Positions 25,415 to 33,893 of a stretch of DNA of 53,203 bases are shown here, one piece after another. The notes beneath the pieces are model-generated. The model had not been told where the DNA came from. It saw only the letters and a program-made list of their open reading frames with translations, and did not search any database. Location: the NCBI GenBank assembly GCA_002212725.1, contig MTCR01000138.1, positions 1 through 53,203 on the forward strand, in the 5' to 3' direction. Position numbers and translations under genes: made by a program. Position 1 is the stretch's first letter. The number at the start of each line of letters is the position of its first letter. The DNA comes from Sphingobacteriales bacterium TSM_CSM. Its GTDB lineage: Bacteria; Bacteroidota; Bacteroidia; Chitinophagales; UBA2359.

Positions 25415-26710
25415 TTACACCAGCAACCTCATCGGGTCTTCCAGCAGGCCTTTAAGGGTTTGCAGGAATTTGGCTCCGGTAGCGCCGTCAACCACGCGGT
25501 GGTCGCAGGAGAGGGTTATTTTCATTTTGTTTACCACCTTAATTTCATTGTTTACCACAGCCGGAACGGCATTAATTTTGCCAACTGCCAGAATACAGGC
25601 ATCGGGCGGGTTAATAATGGCAGTAAACTCATCAATATCAAACATGCCTAAGTTAGATATGGTAAAGGTATTGCCCTGCATATCGGCAGGAGCTAATTTT
25701 TTGGTTTGCGCCTTTTGTGCCAGTTCTTTGGTTTCGGTGGCTATCTGGCTTAAAGATTTGTTGTCGGCAAACCGCAGTACGGGCACCAGCAGGCCTTCAT
25801 CAACGGCAACAGCAACGCCAATATGTATGTGTTGGTTGTAGCGTATAAAATCGCCCATCCACGAGGCGTTTACCGCCGGGTGTTGGCGCAGCGCCATGGC
25901 GGCCGATTTAACAATCAGGTCGTTAAAGGATATTTTTACGGGCGAAAACTCGTTCATGCTGCTTCGGGCGGCCATGGCTTTGTCCATTACCACTTCCATG
26001 GTAAGGTAAAAGTGGGGTGCGCTAAACTTGCTTTCGGCCAAGCGGCGGGCAATGGTTTTGCGCATTTGCGATACGCGCACATCCTCATAGGCTTCGGCGC
26101 CGGTAAACACGGGCATGGGCGCAATGGCGGGCGGCGTTTCGGTGGTTAGGGTAACGGCGGGTATGGTTTCGGGCGCGGGTGGCAGGGTTTGCTCTTTTCC
26201 GGCTTTTTGCAGGTAGTCTTCAATATCGCGCTTTACAATGCGGCCTTCTTCGCCGCTGCCTTTTACCATGTTAATGTTTACATTGTTTTGGCGTGCCAGG
26301 CTTTTTGCCAGGGGCGATGCTTTCAGGCGGCCGTCGGCAGGGGCAACTGCTGCTGTTTCTGCTTCGGGTAAAACGGGTACTACCGTAGCCGTTTCGGGTG
26401 CTTTTGCATCGGTGGCCGGTACAGTATCGGCGCTGCTGCTGTCTTTTTCATTCAGCAGGTTGCTTATGTCTTCGCCCTCTTTACCTATAATGGCCAAAAT
26501 GGCGTTTACCTTTACCGGCAAACCTTCGGGAGCGCGGTAGAGCAATACGCCGCTTTCGGGCGCTTCAAATTCCATGGTGGCTTTGTCGGTTTCAATTTCG
26601 GCCAACAGGTCGCCGCTTTTCACTTTATCGCCAATATTTTTGTGCCATGCTGCTACCACGCCTTCGGTCATGGTATCGCTCATGAGGGGCATATTAATAA
26701 CTTCTGCCAT
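25415..26710 (-). CDS. Dihydrolipoamide acetyltransferase (E2) of a 2-oxoacid dehydrogenase complex
   Basis: Transfers the acyl group from the lipoyl arm to CoA and forms the core of the complex. ATG 26710 gives 431 residues beginning MAEVINMPLMSDTMTEG, the typical start; the longer frame from 26755 would run into the promoter. The lipoyl domain (about 1-80) has the modified Lys43 in ETDKATMEF. A Pro/Ala-rich linker leads to the peripheral-subunit-binding domain (about 127-167, KASPLAKSLARQ), then the catalytic domain with DHRVVDG (His404, Asp408). The sequence looks most like the pyruvate dehydrogenase E2 (pdhC/aceF) of Bacteroidota. No E1 or E3 gene is adjacent. Confidence 0.92.
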   Translation of the reverse strand: MAEVINMPLMSDTMTEGVVAAWHKNIGDKVKSGDLLAEIETDKATMEFEAPESGVLLYRAPEGLPVKVNAILAIIGKEGEDISNLLNEKDSSSADTVPATDAKAPETATVVPVLPEAETAAVAPADGRLKASPLAKSLARQNNVNINMVKGSGEEGRIVKRDIEDYLQKAGKEQTLPPAPETIPAVTLTTETPPAIAPMPVFTGAEAYEDVRVSQMRKTIARRLAESKFSAPHFYLTMEVVMDKAMAARSSMNEFSPVKISFNDLIVKSAAMALRQHPAVNASWMGDFIRYNQHIHIGVAVAVDEGLLVPVLRFADNKSLSQIATETKELAQKAQTKKLAPADMQGNTFTISNLGMFDIDEFTAIINPPDACILAVGKINAVPAVVNNEIKVVNKMKITLSCDHRVVDGATGAKFLQTLKGLLEDPMRLLV

Positions 26711-26752
26711 GATTATTATAGTGTGTTTTTTCCGGTTTTGCTGTTTAGGGGG

Positions 26753-26783
26753 CAAAGATACATGATTAACTTACTTCTAACAA
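26753..26783 (-). promoter_or_regulatory. Bacteroidota promoter of the E2 gene
   Basis: On the minus strand TTG (26783-26781), a 20-base spacer, and TATCTTTG (26760-26753). Both boxes and spacing fit the Bacteroidota consensus, and the leader would be about 40 bases. Confidence 0.75.
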
Positions 26784-26835
26784 CTAACAACCCGAATAGT
26801 TGTTACCTGTTGCCAATTTGCGTTGGGTAAGGGGG

Positions 26836-28080
26836 TTAAAATTGGTGAATTAACAAGCCGCTTCGAAGTTTGGGTTCAAACCAGGTAGATTTGGGCGGCA
26901 TGATATTGCCCGAATCGGCTACGTTTATGAGTTGGTTAACCGTAACCGGGTGTATGGCAAATGCCACGCTCATTTCGCCGCTGTTTACCCTGTGTTCCAG
27001 TTCTGCCATACCGCGAATGCCGCCCACGAAATCAATGCGGTTATCGGTGCGTTGGTCTTTTATGTTAAGCAGTTTGTTCAGCACCAATTCCGACAGAATG
27101 CTTACATCTAAGGAGGCAATGGGGTCTTTTGCCGGTATATGTTGCTTGTTGGGTATAAGTTGGTACCATTTTTGGTTGAGGTACATGCCAAATTCGTGTG
27201 CTTTTGCGGGTTTTGCCGGTTTGGTGCGGGCGGTTACGGTAAAATCCTGCTCCAGTTTTTGCAAAAACTCATTGGGTTGCATACCGTTGAGGTCTTTTAC
27301 CACGCGGTTATAATCCATAATATACAACTGGTTGCCCGGAAAAAGCACTGCCGGAAAGAAATTAAACCCTTCGGAGCCATTGTAGCCGGGGTTTTGTTTT
27401 CGCATTTCAAGGCAGGCTCTGGTAGCCGATGCTGCGCGGTGGTGTCCGTCGGCAATGTAAATAGCCGGTATATCATTGGCAAAATACATTTCAAAATAAA
27501 TGGCATCGGCTTTTTTGGTTACTGTCCATAAGGAGTGTTGCACACCGTCGGGGGTGGTAAAGTCATAAACCGGATCCGAAATTTGCACAATACGGTTAAC
27601 AATGGTGTCAATATCAGAATGTTGTTTATAGGTCATGAGTACCGGCTCGGCGTGCAGGCCGGTGGCAATCATGTGGTCGGTTCGGTCTTTTTCTTTTTCG
27701 GGGCGGGTAAGTTCGTGCTTTTTGATGCGTCCGTTCAGGTAATCATCTACCGAAAGCAAGCCGGCAATACCAATTTGCTGCCGGTTGTTCATAGTTTGGG
27801 CGTATATGTAGTAGGTGGCGGTTTTGTCTTTTTCCAGCACGCCATTGCTCACCAGCATATTAAAATAGGTTTTGGCCTGTTGGTAAACGCGTGCATCGTG
27901 TTCGTCAACATTGTCTGGCAGGTTAATTTCTGCGCGGGTTACATGCAGAAACGAGTAGGGGTTATTATGGGCATCGGCTTTGGCTTCGGTGCGGTTCAGT
28001 ACATCGTAGGGGCGCGAAGCAACGGCCGGAGCAAATTTTTTTACCGGTCGCCAGGCAGCAAATGGTTTAACTGTGGTCAT
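26836..28080 (-). CDS. DUF1015 family protein
   Basis: A 414-residue protein of the DUF1015 family (function not established; some relatives are near kinases or amino-acid genes). Conserved segments include VKPFAAWRPVKKFAP and VASRPYDVLNRTEA at the N-terminus, NPYSFLHVTRAEI (about residue 40), IYIADGHHRAASA (about 208) and FFPAVLFPGNQLYIMDYNRV (about 248). No signal peptide, so cytoplasmic. The start at 28080 fits the conserved N-terminus. A TAAATTTG element on the minus strand at 28131-28124 is a possible -7 box. Divergent from the nitroreductase gene. Confidence 0.88.
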   Translation of the reverse strand: MTTVKPFAAWRPVKKFAPAVASRPYDVLNRTEAKADAHNNPYSFLHVTRAEINLPDNVDEHDARVYQQAKTYFNMLVSNGVLEKDKTATYYIYAQTMNNRQQIGIAGLLSVDDYLNGRIKKHELTRPEKEKDRTDHMIATGLHAEPVLMTYKQHSDIDTIVNRIVQISDPVYDFTTPDGVQHSLWTVTKKADAIYFEMYFANDIPAIYIADGHHRAASATRACLEMRKQNPGYNGSEGFNFFPAVLFPGNQLYIMDYNRVVKDLNGMQPNEFLQKLEQDFTVTARTKPAKPAKAHEFGMYLNQKWYQLIPNKQHIPAKDPIASLDVSILSELVLNKLLNIKDQRTDNRIDFVGGIRGMAELEHRVNSGEMSVAFAIHPVTVNQLINVADSGNIMPPKSTWFEPKLRSGLLIHQF

Positions 28081-28211
28081 GTATAATTAATTAAATATTT
28101 GCATGATGAGTTGAAATTGGGCACAAATTTACCAAATTAACCAAAAGTAACCCGAATGGCGGTAAATTTATGCGCAAAATTGTGCAATTTAGCGCCTGAA
28201 ATGCATTTTGA

Positions 28212-28796
28212 ATGGAAAGTAAAATTGATATTCTTACCGGAATAATTGAAACCCGAAGAACGGTAAAACCCGAATTTTTCAGCAGCCGGCCGGTTGAGCG
28301 TCCTGTTATTGACCATATTCTGGAAAATGCCACCTGGGCGCCTACACATGGCATGAACGAGCCTTGGCATTTTGTGGTTTTTACCGGTGTTGCGCGGCAA
28401 ACGCTGGCAGATTTTTTGGTTCAAAATTACCTGTATAACACCCCGCCCCACAAGGTAAATGAACAAAAAAAACAATTGCTGGCAAAAAGGCCGTTAATGG
28501 CTTCGCACATAATTGCCATTTGCATGAAACGAAAACCTGATACCAAAATTCCCGAAAATGAAGATCTGGCAGCTGTGGCCTGTGCGGTACAAAACATGCA
28601 CCTTACTGCTACTGCTTATGGTTTGGTGGCATACTGGAGCACACCTGCCGGCACGTATGCCAACAGTACCAAAGATTTTTTGGGGTTGGCAGGGCAAGAC
28701 CACTGCCTTGGGTTTTGGTATCTGGGGTATGCGCAGCAGCCTCCGCAAAAGGGCAGCCGCACGCCGGCAGCAGAAAAAACGGTTTGGCGCACCTGA
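28212..28796 (+). CDS. Nitroreductase family protein (YdjA-like)
   Basis: A 194-residue flavin-dependent oxidoreductase-like protein. The N-terminal IIETRRTVKPEFF with the paired Arg residues, NATWAPTHGMNEPWHFVVF (about residue 38), AVACAVQNMHLTATAYGL (about 121) and the C-terminal GFWYLGYAQ are typical of small FMN-binding nitroreductases. These usually reduce nitro compounds or quinones with NAD(P)H; the physiological substrate is unclear. Start ATG 28212 is in the normal position. Convergent with clpS, 55 bases apart. Confidence 0.88.
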   Translation: MESKIDILTGIIETRRTVKPEFFSSRPVERPVIDHILENATWAPTHGMNEPWHFVVFTGVARQTLADFLVQNYLYNTPPHKVNEQKKQLLAKRPLMASHIIAICMKRKPDTKIPENEDLAAVACAVQNMHLTATAYGLVAYWSTPAGTYANSTKDFLGLAGQDHCLGFWYLGYAQQPPQKGSRTPAAEKTVWRT

Positions 28797-28851
28797 AAAT
28801 GCGCTGTACAATCAGTGCAGGTTTAAATTGTGCAATGCTGCCACGGCAAGG

Positions 28852-29148
28852 TTAATCAAACTCCAGGGTAGCGCCTATGCCGCGGTCAACTATGGCTTCG
28901 CGCATGGGTTTCAGTTGCTCTTCGGTGCCTTCTTTTACCACGCACTTACCCTTATAGTGTATAATAAGCGAGCATTGCTCTGCCTGTTCGGGTGTATGGT
29001 GGCAAACCTCAATCAGCGTTTTTATTACCCAATCAAAGGTATTAAAATCGTCGTTATGCACAATGAGTTTGCAGCCTCCGGTAATTACGTCATCAAGCAG
29101 CAGGTCAATGTCTTCCTGTATCCGTTCGCGTGTAGAAAACCGGTACAT
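28852..29148 (-). CDS. clpS: ATP-dependent Clp protease adaptor ClpS
   Basis: Small adaptor delivering N-degron substrates to ClpA/ClpC-type unfoldases. ATG 29148 gives 98 residues starting MYRFSTRERIQEDID, a more likely start than the upstream one at 29172. The core KLIVHNDDFNTFDWVIKTL corresponds to the LxNDDxTPMEFV-type pocket of the family, and EQAEQCSLIIHYKGKCVVKEGT corresponds to the second half. The segment before the core is longer than in Escherichia coli ClpS. No clpA or clpC is close by. Confidence 0.88.
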   Translation of the reverse strand: MYRFSTRERIQEDIDLLLDDVITGGCKLIVHNDDFNTFDWVIKTLIEVCHHTPEQAEQCSLIIHYKGKCVVKEGTEEQLKPMREAIVDRGIGATLEFD

Positions 29149-29248
29149 ATAAATAAGGTATTTGTATGGCAAGTATTGAATTGTAAAACGGAAATAGGGT
29201 TTAAAAAGTTTCTGTTGGTTTAAAAATTGGTAGCCAATGCCTCAAAAA

Positions 29249-31033
29249 TCATGTTTTACCCCCTGTTTGGTACAGCGTTTCAATTTGTGGTTGGTAGAGT
29301 TGTATTACGGCTTCGCGTTTTACTTTCAGGGTGGGGGTTAGCAGCCCGTTTTCGGGAGTAAGGGGGTGGGGCAGCAGTAAAAATTTGCGGATGGGGTGGT
29401 GGTTGGCATGAGTGCTGTTATAGTTTTCAATTAACTGGCGGTACAGTGCGGTAATGGCCGGGTGGTTGAGCCAGTTTTGCGTATTTTCAGTATCAACGGG
29501 CAGGTTGTTGGCCAGGCAATAGTTTTGCAGCACCCCGAAAGCCGGGGCAATCAGCGCCGAAATAAACTGCTGTCCGTCGCCAATAATCATGGCATGTTCT
29601 ACAAAAGCCGACTCGCGGAGTTGGTTTTCTATAGGTTGGGGTGCTACATATTTGCCGCTGGTTATTTTAAAGAGTTCTTTTTTGCGGCCGGTTATTTTCA
29701 GAAATTTGTCGTTTACCCATTCGCCCAGGTCGCCGGTGTGCAGCCAGCCGTCGGGGGTAATAGTTTGGGCGGTAAGTTGCGGTTCAAGGTAATATCCTTT
29801 CATAATATTGGGGCCACGGGCTAAAATTTCGCCATCGGGCGGGTTAATTTTTATTTCCACACCCGGAATTGGAATGCCTACTGTGCCCAACAGGCTGCCG
29901 CCGGGTTCAAAACGGTTAAAAGCCAGTACGGGGGCGCTTTCGGTAAGGCCGTAGCCTTCGCGCACCGGAATGCCGGCGGCGGTAAAAATGCGGGCTAAGC
30001 GGGGTTGCAGGGCGGCAGCGCCCAGAAAAATGCCTTTTACCCTGCCACCTACGGCTTTTTTTAAGTGCTTTAATACCAGCAGGCGTGCCAGATACAGGTT
30101 TATGGCGTAGCGCCATGTTGGTTTACCGGTAAAAGGGTATGCTTCGGCTATGGACAAGGCGCGCTTAAAGAGGTATTTTCTGAAACCGGTAAAGCCTTGT
30201 GCGCGTCTTTCCACTTCTTCAAACATGCGCTCCAGCACGCGCGGCACTGCCGAAAAATAGCAGGGTTTTACCAGCCGCATATTGTGTTCGGTTTGGGTAA
30301 TGGCAGAGTAGTAGATGCCGGCGCCGGCAGCCATACAGGTGTAGTTGGCGGTACGCTCAAACACATGGCTAAGGGGCAAAAAGCTAAGTACGGGGTTGCC
30401 CTGTGCAACAGGCAGCACCGGCAGAATGGATTTGATGTTGCTGACAATGTTGTAATGGGTAAGCACTACGCCTTTGGGCTGCCCGGTAGTACCCGATGTA
30501 TAAATAATGGTTGCAACATCTTGCGGCAGTACTTCGTTTTTGCGTTCTTGCAGGGTTTGTTGCGCGGGGCCGGTGCAGGGCAGCAGCAGTTGTTGCCAGT
30601 TGGTGGCGTTGTTAACGGGTAAAAAGGTAAAAACAGCCTGCAGTTGGGGCAATTGGGGTTGCAGTTGTTGTATTTTGGTAAACAGGTCTTTGTTATTTAC
30701 AAAGCACCATTTAATTTGTGCGTGGTTAAAAATATAGCGGCATTCATCGGGCGAGGCGGTGGCGTGAATGGGCACGGTAATGCCGCCGGTTTGTTGTATG
30801 GCAAAATCGGCAAAGCTCCATTCGGGGCAGTTTTGCGATGATAATATGGCAACCGCATCGTTTTTTTGAATGCCCTGTTGCAGCAATCCGCAACTCAACC
30901 GGTCAATAAGGTCAAGGCATTGCCGGGTGGTATAAGATTGAATTTGCCCGTTTTGGCACATGCAAAGCGCCTGTTGCTGCGGGTATTTTTGCAGTTGGTA
31001 GGGTAAAATATCGAAAAGACGCTCAAAATTCAT
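29249..31033 (-). CDS. Long-chain acyl-CoA synthetase (AMP-dependent ligase)
   Basis: Activates a fatty acid to acyl-CoA through an acyl-adenylate. ATG 31033 gives 594 residues beginning MNFERLFDILPYQLQKYP; the longer frame from 31087 would overlap the terminator of the exb cluster. Adenylate-forming motifs are clear: TIIYTSGTTGQPKGVVLTH (about 175), YGLTESAPVLAF, GWLHTGDLGEW and KITGRKKELFKITSGKYV. It is of the long FadD15/bubblegum-like type. A weak promoter match (TACCTTAG) lies at 31072-31065. It probably works with the acyl-CoA dehydrogenase at 12936. Confidence 0.92.
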   Translation of the reverse strand: MNFERLFDILPYQLQKYPQQQALCMCQNGQIQSYTTRQCLDLIDRLSCGLLQQGIQKNDAVAILSSQNCPEWSFADFAIQQTGGITVPIHATASPDECRYIFNHAQIKWCFVNNKDLFTKIQQLQPQLPQLQAVFTFLPVNNATNWQQLLLPCTGPAQQTLQERKNEVLPQDVATIIYTSGTTGQPKGVVLTHYNIVSNIKSILPVLPVAQGNPVLSFLPLSHVFERTANYTCMAAGAGIYYSAITQTEHNMRLVKPCYFSAVPRVLERMFEEVERRAQGFTGFRKYLFKRALSIAEAYPFTGKPTWRYAINLYLARLLVLKHLKKAVGGRVKGIFLGAAALQPRLARIFTAAGIPVREGYGLTESAPVLAFNRFEPGGSLLGTVGIPIPGVEIKINPPDGEILARGPNIMKGYYLEPQLTAQTITPDGWLHTGDLGEWVNDKFLKITGRKKELFKITSGKYVAPQPIENQLRESAFVEHAMIIGDGQQFISALIAPAFGVLQNYCLANNLPVDTENTQNWLNHPAITALYRQLIENYNSTHANHHPIRKFLLLPHPLTPENGLLTPTLKVKREAVIQLYQPQIETLYQTGGKT

Positions 31034-31074
31034 GGAAACAAGAGAATGGTGGCGGTTTGTGCCACTAAGGTACG

Positions 31075-31105
31075 AAAAAAGCCCCAACCTTTTGCGGGTT
31101 GGGGC
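31075..31105 (-). terminator. Intrinsic terminator of the exbB-exbD cluster
   Basis: On the minus strand GCCCCAACC (31105-31097) pairs with 31089-31081 across a 7-base loop, followed by six T residues (31080-31075). A classic rho-independent terminator 30 bases after the exbD stop. Confidence 0.92.
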
Positions 31106-31134
31106 TTAAGTTGATTATGAATAAAAGAGAAAAC

Positions 31135-31608
31135 TTACTTGAGCGCTTCGGTACGGGGTACGGCCGAGTAGTTGAGTTTTAGCGCATTGGCTTTGCGCAA
31201 CTCTTGCTTTACATCGGTAACGATACCCATTTTTACATCTTTATCTACCCGAAGCGAAACGGTCATTTGCGATGCCAGTTTTTCGTCTAATTTACCGCGT
31301 TCATTTTCAATAAACTGGCGAATGTCGTCTTTGGTACTGAAAGCATCGTTTAGCTGAATACGGGGAGCCGTTCCCCACTTTTCGCGGTACTGCATGTTGG
31401 GCGGCCCGATGTAAATATAGCTCACAAGCGATTTTTTCTCTAATTTGGTGAGTTCGGTGGCTTTTACCGGCCGAATTTGCACCATAATTTCAGAGTCGCG
31501 CATGGTAGTAGAAACCATGAAAAAGAAGAGCAACATAAATACAATATCGGGCAGCGAAGCGGTTGAAATGGCCGGCAGATCTCTGGAAGTATTTTTACGT
31601 ATTGGCAT
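31135..31608 (-). CDS. ExbD/TolR-family biopolymer transport protein (second copy)
   Basis: A 157-residue inner-membrane protein with one N-terminal transmembrane helix (DIVFMLLFFFMVSTTM, about residues 21-36) and a periplasmic domain. The Asp at the start of the helix (LPDIVFML) is in the position of the proton-translocating Asp. With ExbB it energises TonB-type or Tol-like transport. It is the last gene of the cluster, 33 bases after the first exbD, and is followed by a strong terminator. Confidence 0.9.
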   Translation of the reverse strand: MPIRKNTSRDLPAISTASLPDIVFMLLFFFMVSTTMRDSEIMVQIRPVKATELTKLEKKSLVSYIYIGPPNMQYREKWGTAPRIQLNDAFSTKDDIRQFIENERGKLDEKLASQMTVSLRVDKDVKMGIVTDVKQELRKANALKLNYSAVPRTEALK

Positions 31609-31641
31609 GTGTTACAGTTTTTTGTAATGAACAGATAAAAT

Positions 31642-32208
31642 TTACTGTCCGCCACCGGGTGCCGGGGGTGCAGCGCCGCCAAGGTCTTCGGGTTCGGCTT
31701 CCGAAATACGCAGCGGGTAAGTATCTTTTACCTCTTTCTGTTTGTCTTCCGAAAGGTCGTCTAATTTCATTCCGTACTTGGTCTTGGCATAATCGTCGCG
31801 CAGTTCGTTGTAAGCGGCCTTTAACTCATTCTGAACCGAAATGTACATGTTGTAGGTAGTGCCTTTGTCATTTTTTAAAGACACTACTGCTTTTTGCGGG
31901 TCCACGGAATATTCGGGGTCAACACCATTGTTGTTTACGTGTTTTTTGGTAAGGTCTTTCAGTTCTGCCAGGTCAAGGGGTTGCCCTTTTACCAGCAGTT
32001 GGTCTCTGGAGTTTACCAAAATATCCAGCACGTTGCGGCGGTTCGATTTTACATCGGGCGGTTCTTCGGTTGACCACGGCGGCAACAAGGTAAGTAAGCC
32101 TTTATCCACGTCCATGGTAGTGGTTACCAGAAAGAAAATAAGCAACAGGAAGGCAATGTCTGCCATTGAGCCTGCGTTTATTTCGGGTATTTTCCTGTTG
32201 TGTCTCAT
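31642..32208 (-). CDS. ExbD/TolR-family biopolymer transport protein (first copy)
   Basis: A 188-residue membrane protein. The N-terminus INAGSMADIAFLLLIFFLVTTTM contains the transmembrane helix with the conserved Asp in MADIAF. The periplasmic region is longer than in the second copy and ends in a Pro/Gly-rich tail (GGAAPPAPGGGQ). Tandem, non-identical ExbD genes are usual in Bacteroidota and may form mixed units with one ExbB. Confidence 0.9.
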   Translation of the reverse strand: MRHNRKIPEINAGSMADIAFLLLIFFLVTTTMDVDKGLLTLLPPWSTEEPPDVKSNRRNVLDILVNSRDQLLVKGQPLDLAELKDLTKKHVNNNGVDPEYSVDPQKAVVSLKNDKGTTYNMYISVQNELKAAYNELRDDYAKTKYGMKLDDLSEDKQKEVKDTYPLRISEAEPEDLGGAAPPAPGGGQ

Positions 32209-32228
32209 AGCGCGGGTTTTTTAAGTGC

Positions 32229-32579
32229 TTACTTGAATATGTTGTAAATTTCGGCGCCGATAAGAGCTACGATAGAGAATACCAGCATAACCACGGTAGA
32301 AGTAATGCCGGCTCCTACAAATTTCATTACTCCTCCGGTTACATCGGCATATTTTGATTTAACAAAAATGCCTGTTTTTTCGGGGGAGGAGAGTTGCCAG
32401 ATGATGAGCAGTATTACAATAAGTGCAATAACGCCGGCCATGCTTTTGGCGGTTCCGGCGGGGTCGTGGCTAAAGTCTTTTACAACCTGCCATAGTGCCA
32501 TTGCGATAACAACAAGGAAGGCAATAAAGATGAGGTAAATGCCTGCCGGTAATAGGTAGTTGGTTAATATGCTTTCCAT
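32229..32579 (-). CDS. Small membrane protein between exbB and exbD
   Basis: A 116-residue protein (ATG 32579) with three hydrophobic stretches: LPAGIYLIFIAFLVVIAMAL (about 8-28), MAGVIALIVILLIIWQL (about 45-62) and VMLVFSIVALIGAEIY (about 95-112). I do not recognise a named family, but a hypothetical membrane protein at this position recurs in Bacteroidota exbB-exbD clusters as I remember them. It lies 72 bases after exbB and 20 before exbD, suggesting co-transcription and a part in the same complex, which is inference. Confidence 0.75.
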   Translation of the reverse strand: MESILTNYLLPAGIYLIFIAFLVVIAMALWQVVKDFSHDPAGTAKSMAGVIALIVILLIIWQLSSPEKTGIFVKSKYADVTGGVMKFVGAGITSTVVMLVFSIVALIGAEIYNIFK

Positions 32580-32651
32580 AAATGCGTTTTTAAGAATTGA
32601 GAATTGTTTGTTAAACCGATAACAATTTGCCCCAAAGGGCACAGATAGTTC

Positions 32652-33437
32652 TTAGTCAACCATTTTATGGCGTTTGAGCAAATCTATAAACGAAATAGAA
32701 GCCTCTTCCATTTTGTTTACAATACCATCTACTTTAGAGGTAAAATAGTTGTAGAAAATTTGCAGGATAATAGCAACTATAAGACCGAATACGGTGGTTA
32801 ACAGTGCCACTTTAATACCGCCTGCAACAAGACCCGGAGAAATATCGCCGGCTGCTTCAATGGCATCAAATGCCTGAATCATACCTACTACCGTTCCTAA
32901 GAACCCCAACATTGGTGCAAGGGCTATGAAGAGCGAAATCCAGGTAAGGCCGGTTTCGAGTTTACCCATTTCTACAGAACCCGAAGATACAATTGACTTT
33001 TCTACAATGTCTATGCCTTCATCGGTTCTTTCCAACCCCTGCAAGAACAGGCTGGCTACCGGGCCGCGGGTAGAACGGCAAATTTCTTTGGCTTTGTCTA
33101 TGTTGCCTTCCTGAAAAGCCGACTCAATTTTTTTGAGCAGCGAGCTGGTATTGGTGGTAGAGAGGTTGAGCACCAATACGCGTTCAATGGCAATAGCCAA
33201 ACCGGCAATTAAGCAGAAAAGAATGGGGGCCATCCATTGCCAGCCACCCTCAATGAAGTATTTTTTCATTAACTCCATGCCTTGAGGGGCTGCTTCTTCG
33301 GTAGCGGCAGACGTTGTGGTTGCGGTAGTGGTAGCAGCAGCAGTGTTGGTAGCGGTAGTGTCTTGTGCCTGTGTATAGGCAATACCTGCTAAAAGGAAAA
33401 GCCCACACGCCAAGAGTAGCGTAAACAAGTTTTTCAT
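32652..33437 (-). CDS. MotA/TolQ/ExbB proton channel family protein
   Basis: A 261-residue inner-membrane channel subunit. An N-terminal hydrophobic signal (about 1-24) and an Ala/Thr-rich linker (about 25-50) come before the channel core. The three helices are WMAPILFCLIAGLAIAIERV (about 69-88), ISLFIALAPMLGFLGTVVGMIQAF (about 167-190, with the conserved GFLGTVVGM) and GGIKVALLTTVFGLIVAIILQIF-type (about 206-228). It would form a proton-driven motor with the downstream ExbD proteins. The first gene of its cluster, 80 bases from the tRNA gene. Confidence 0.92.
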   Translation of the reverse strand: MKNLFTLLLACGLFLLAGIAYTQAQDTTATNTAAATTTATTTSAATEEAAPQGMELMKKYFIEGGWQWMAPILFCLIAGLAIAIERVLVLNLSTTNTSSLLKKIESAFQEGNIDKAKEICRSTRGPVASLFLQGLERTDEGIDIVEKSIVSSGSVEMGKLETGLTWISLFIALAPMLGFLGTVVGMIQAFDAIEAAGDISPGLVAGGIKVALLTTVFGLIVAIILQIFYNYFTSKVDGIVNKMEEASISFIDLLKRHKMVD

Positions 33438-33517
33438 AATGGTTAGTTTATAATTTTTAATGAAAAATTAATTTTAAAAAGGTGAATTAAATAGTTAAAC
33501 TCTGCTTTGTTTTGTTG

Positions 33518-33605
33518 CGGAGAGAGAGGGATTCGAACCCTCGGTACCCTTGTGGGGTACACACACTTTCCAGGCGTGCGCCTTCGACCACTCGGCCATC
33601 TCTCC
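33518..33605 (-). tRNA. tRNA-Ser (anticodon GGA)
   Basis: An 88-nucleotide tRNA without encoded CCA. The acceptor arms 33605-33599 (GGAGAGA) and 33525-33519 pair fully, with G as discriminator at 33518, as expected for serine. The T-arm GGTTCGAATCC is present, the anticodon loop reads CTGGAAA with GGA at 33571-33569, and the long variable arm is typical of tRNA-Ser. It reads UCC/UCU codons. Confidence 0.97.
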
Positions 33606-33716
33606 TTGCCCGTTCTGTTGTTCCTTTCATTGCCGGTTTTTTTACTTTTTTACCAACATAAACCCGCTTAAACGAAGGCGGCACAAAATCGGCGGTAAAT
33701 TAGGAAAATAACCCGA

Positions 33717-33724
33717 CAAAAGTA
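33717..33724 (-). promoter_or_regulatory. Candidate -7 element for tRNA-Ser
   Basis: The minus strand reads TACTTTTG, an exact TAnnTTTG match about 112 bases upstream of the tRNA 5' end and after the tatD stop. No clear -33 TTG. Confidence 0.35.
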
Positions 33725-33893
33725 AAAACATTTTTTGTTTATTTTTTTGACTTGTTGATTTACAGGGGTTAAAGTGTATTTTGCAGATGTTTTTGAATAA
33801 CAGGGGGCAAAAATTGAAAACTTTTTGAAATTATCAAAATAAAATGTCGCTTACTGCCATTATTTTTACAAGCAAATGGATTTTAAGGCGGTT

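Noticed and set aside
25395..25430. GCCCG/CGGGC inverted repeat between R2lox and E2 genes
   Set aside because: The loop is only two bases and no T-run follows in either direction.
33487..33684. Minus-strand open frame of 65 codons over the tRNA region
   Set aside because: It covers the whole tRNA-Ser gene and is explained by it.
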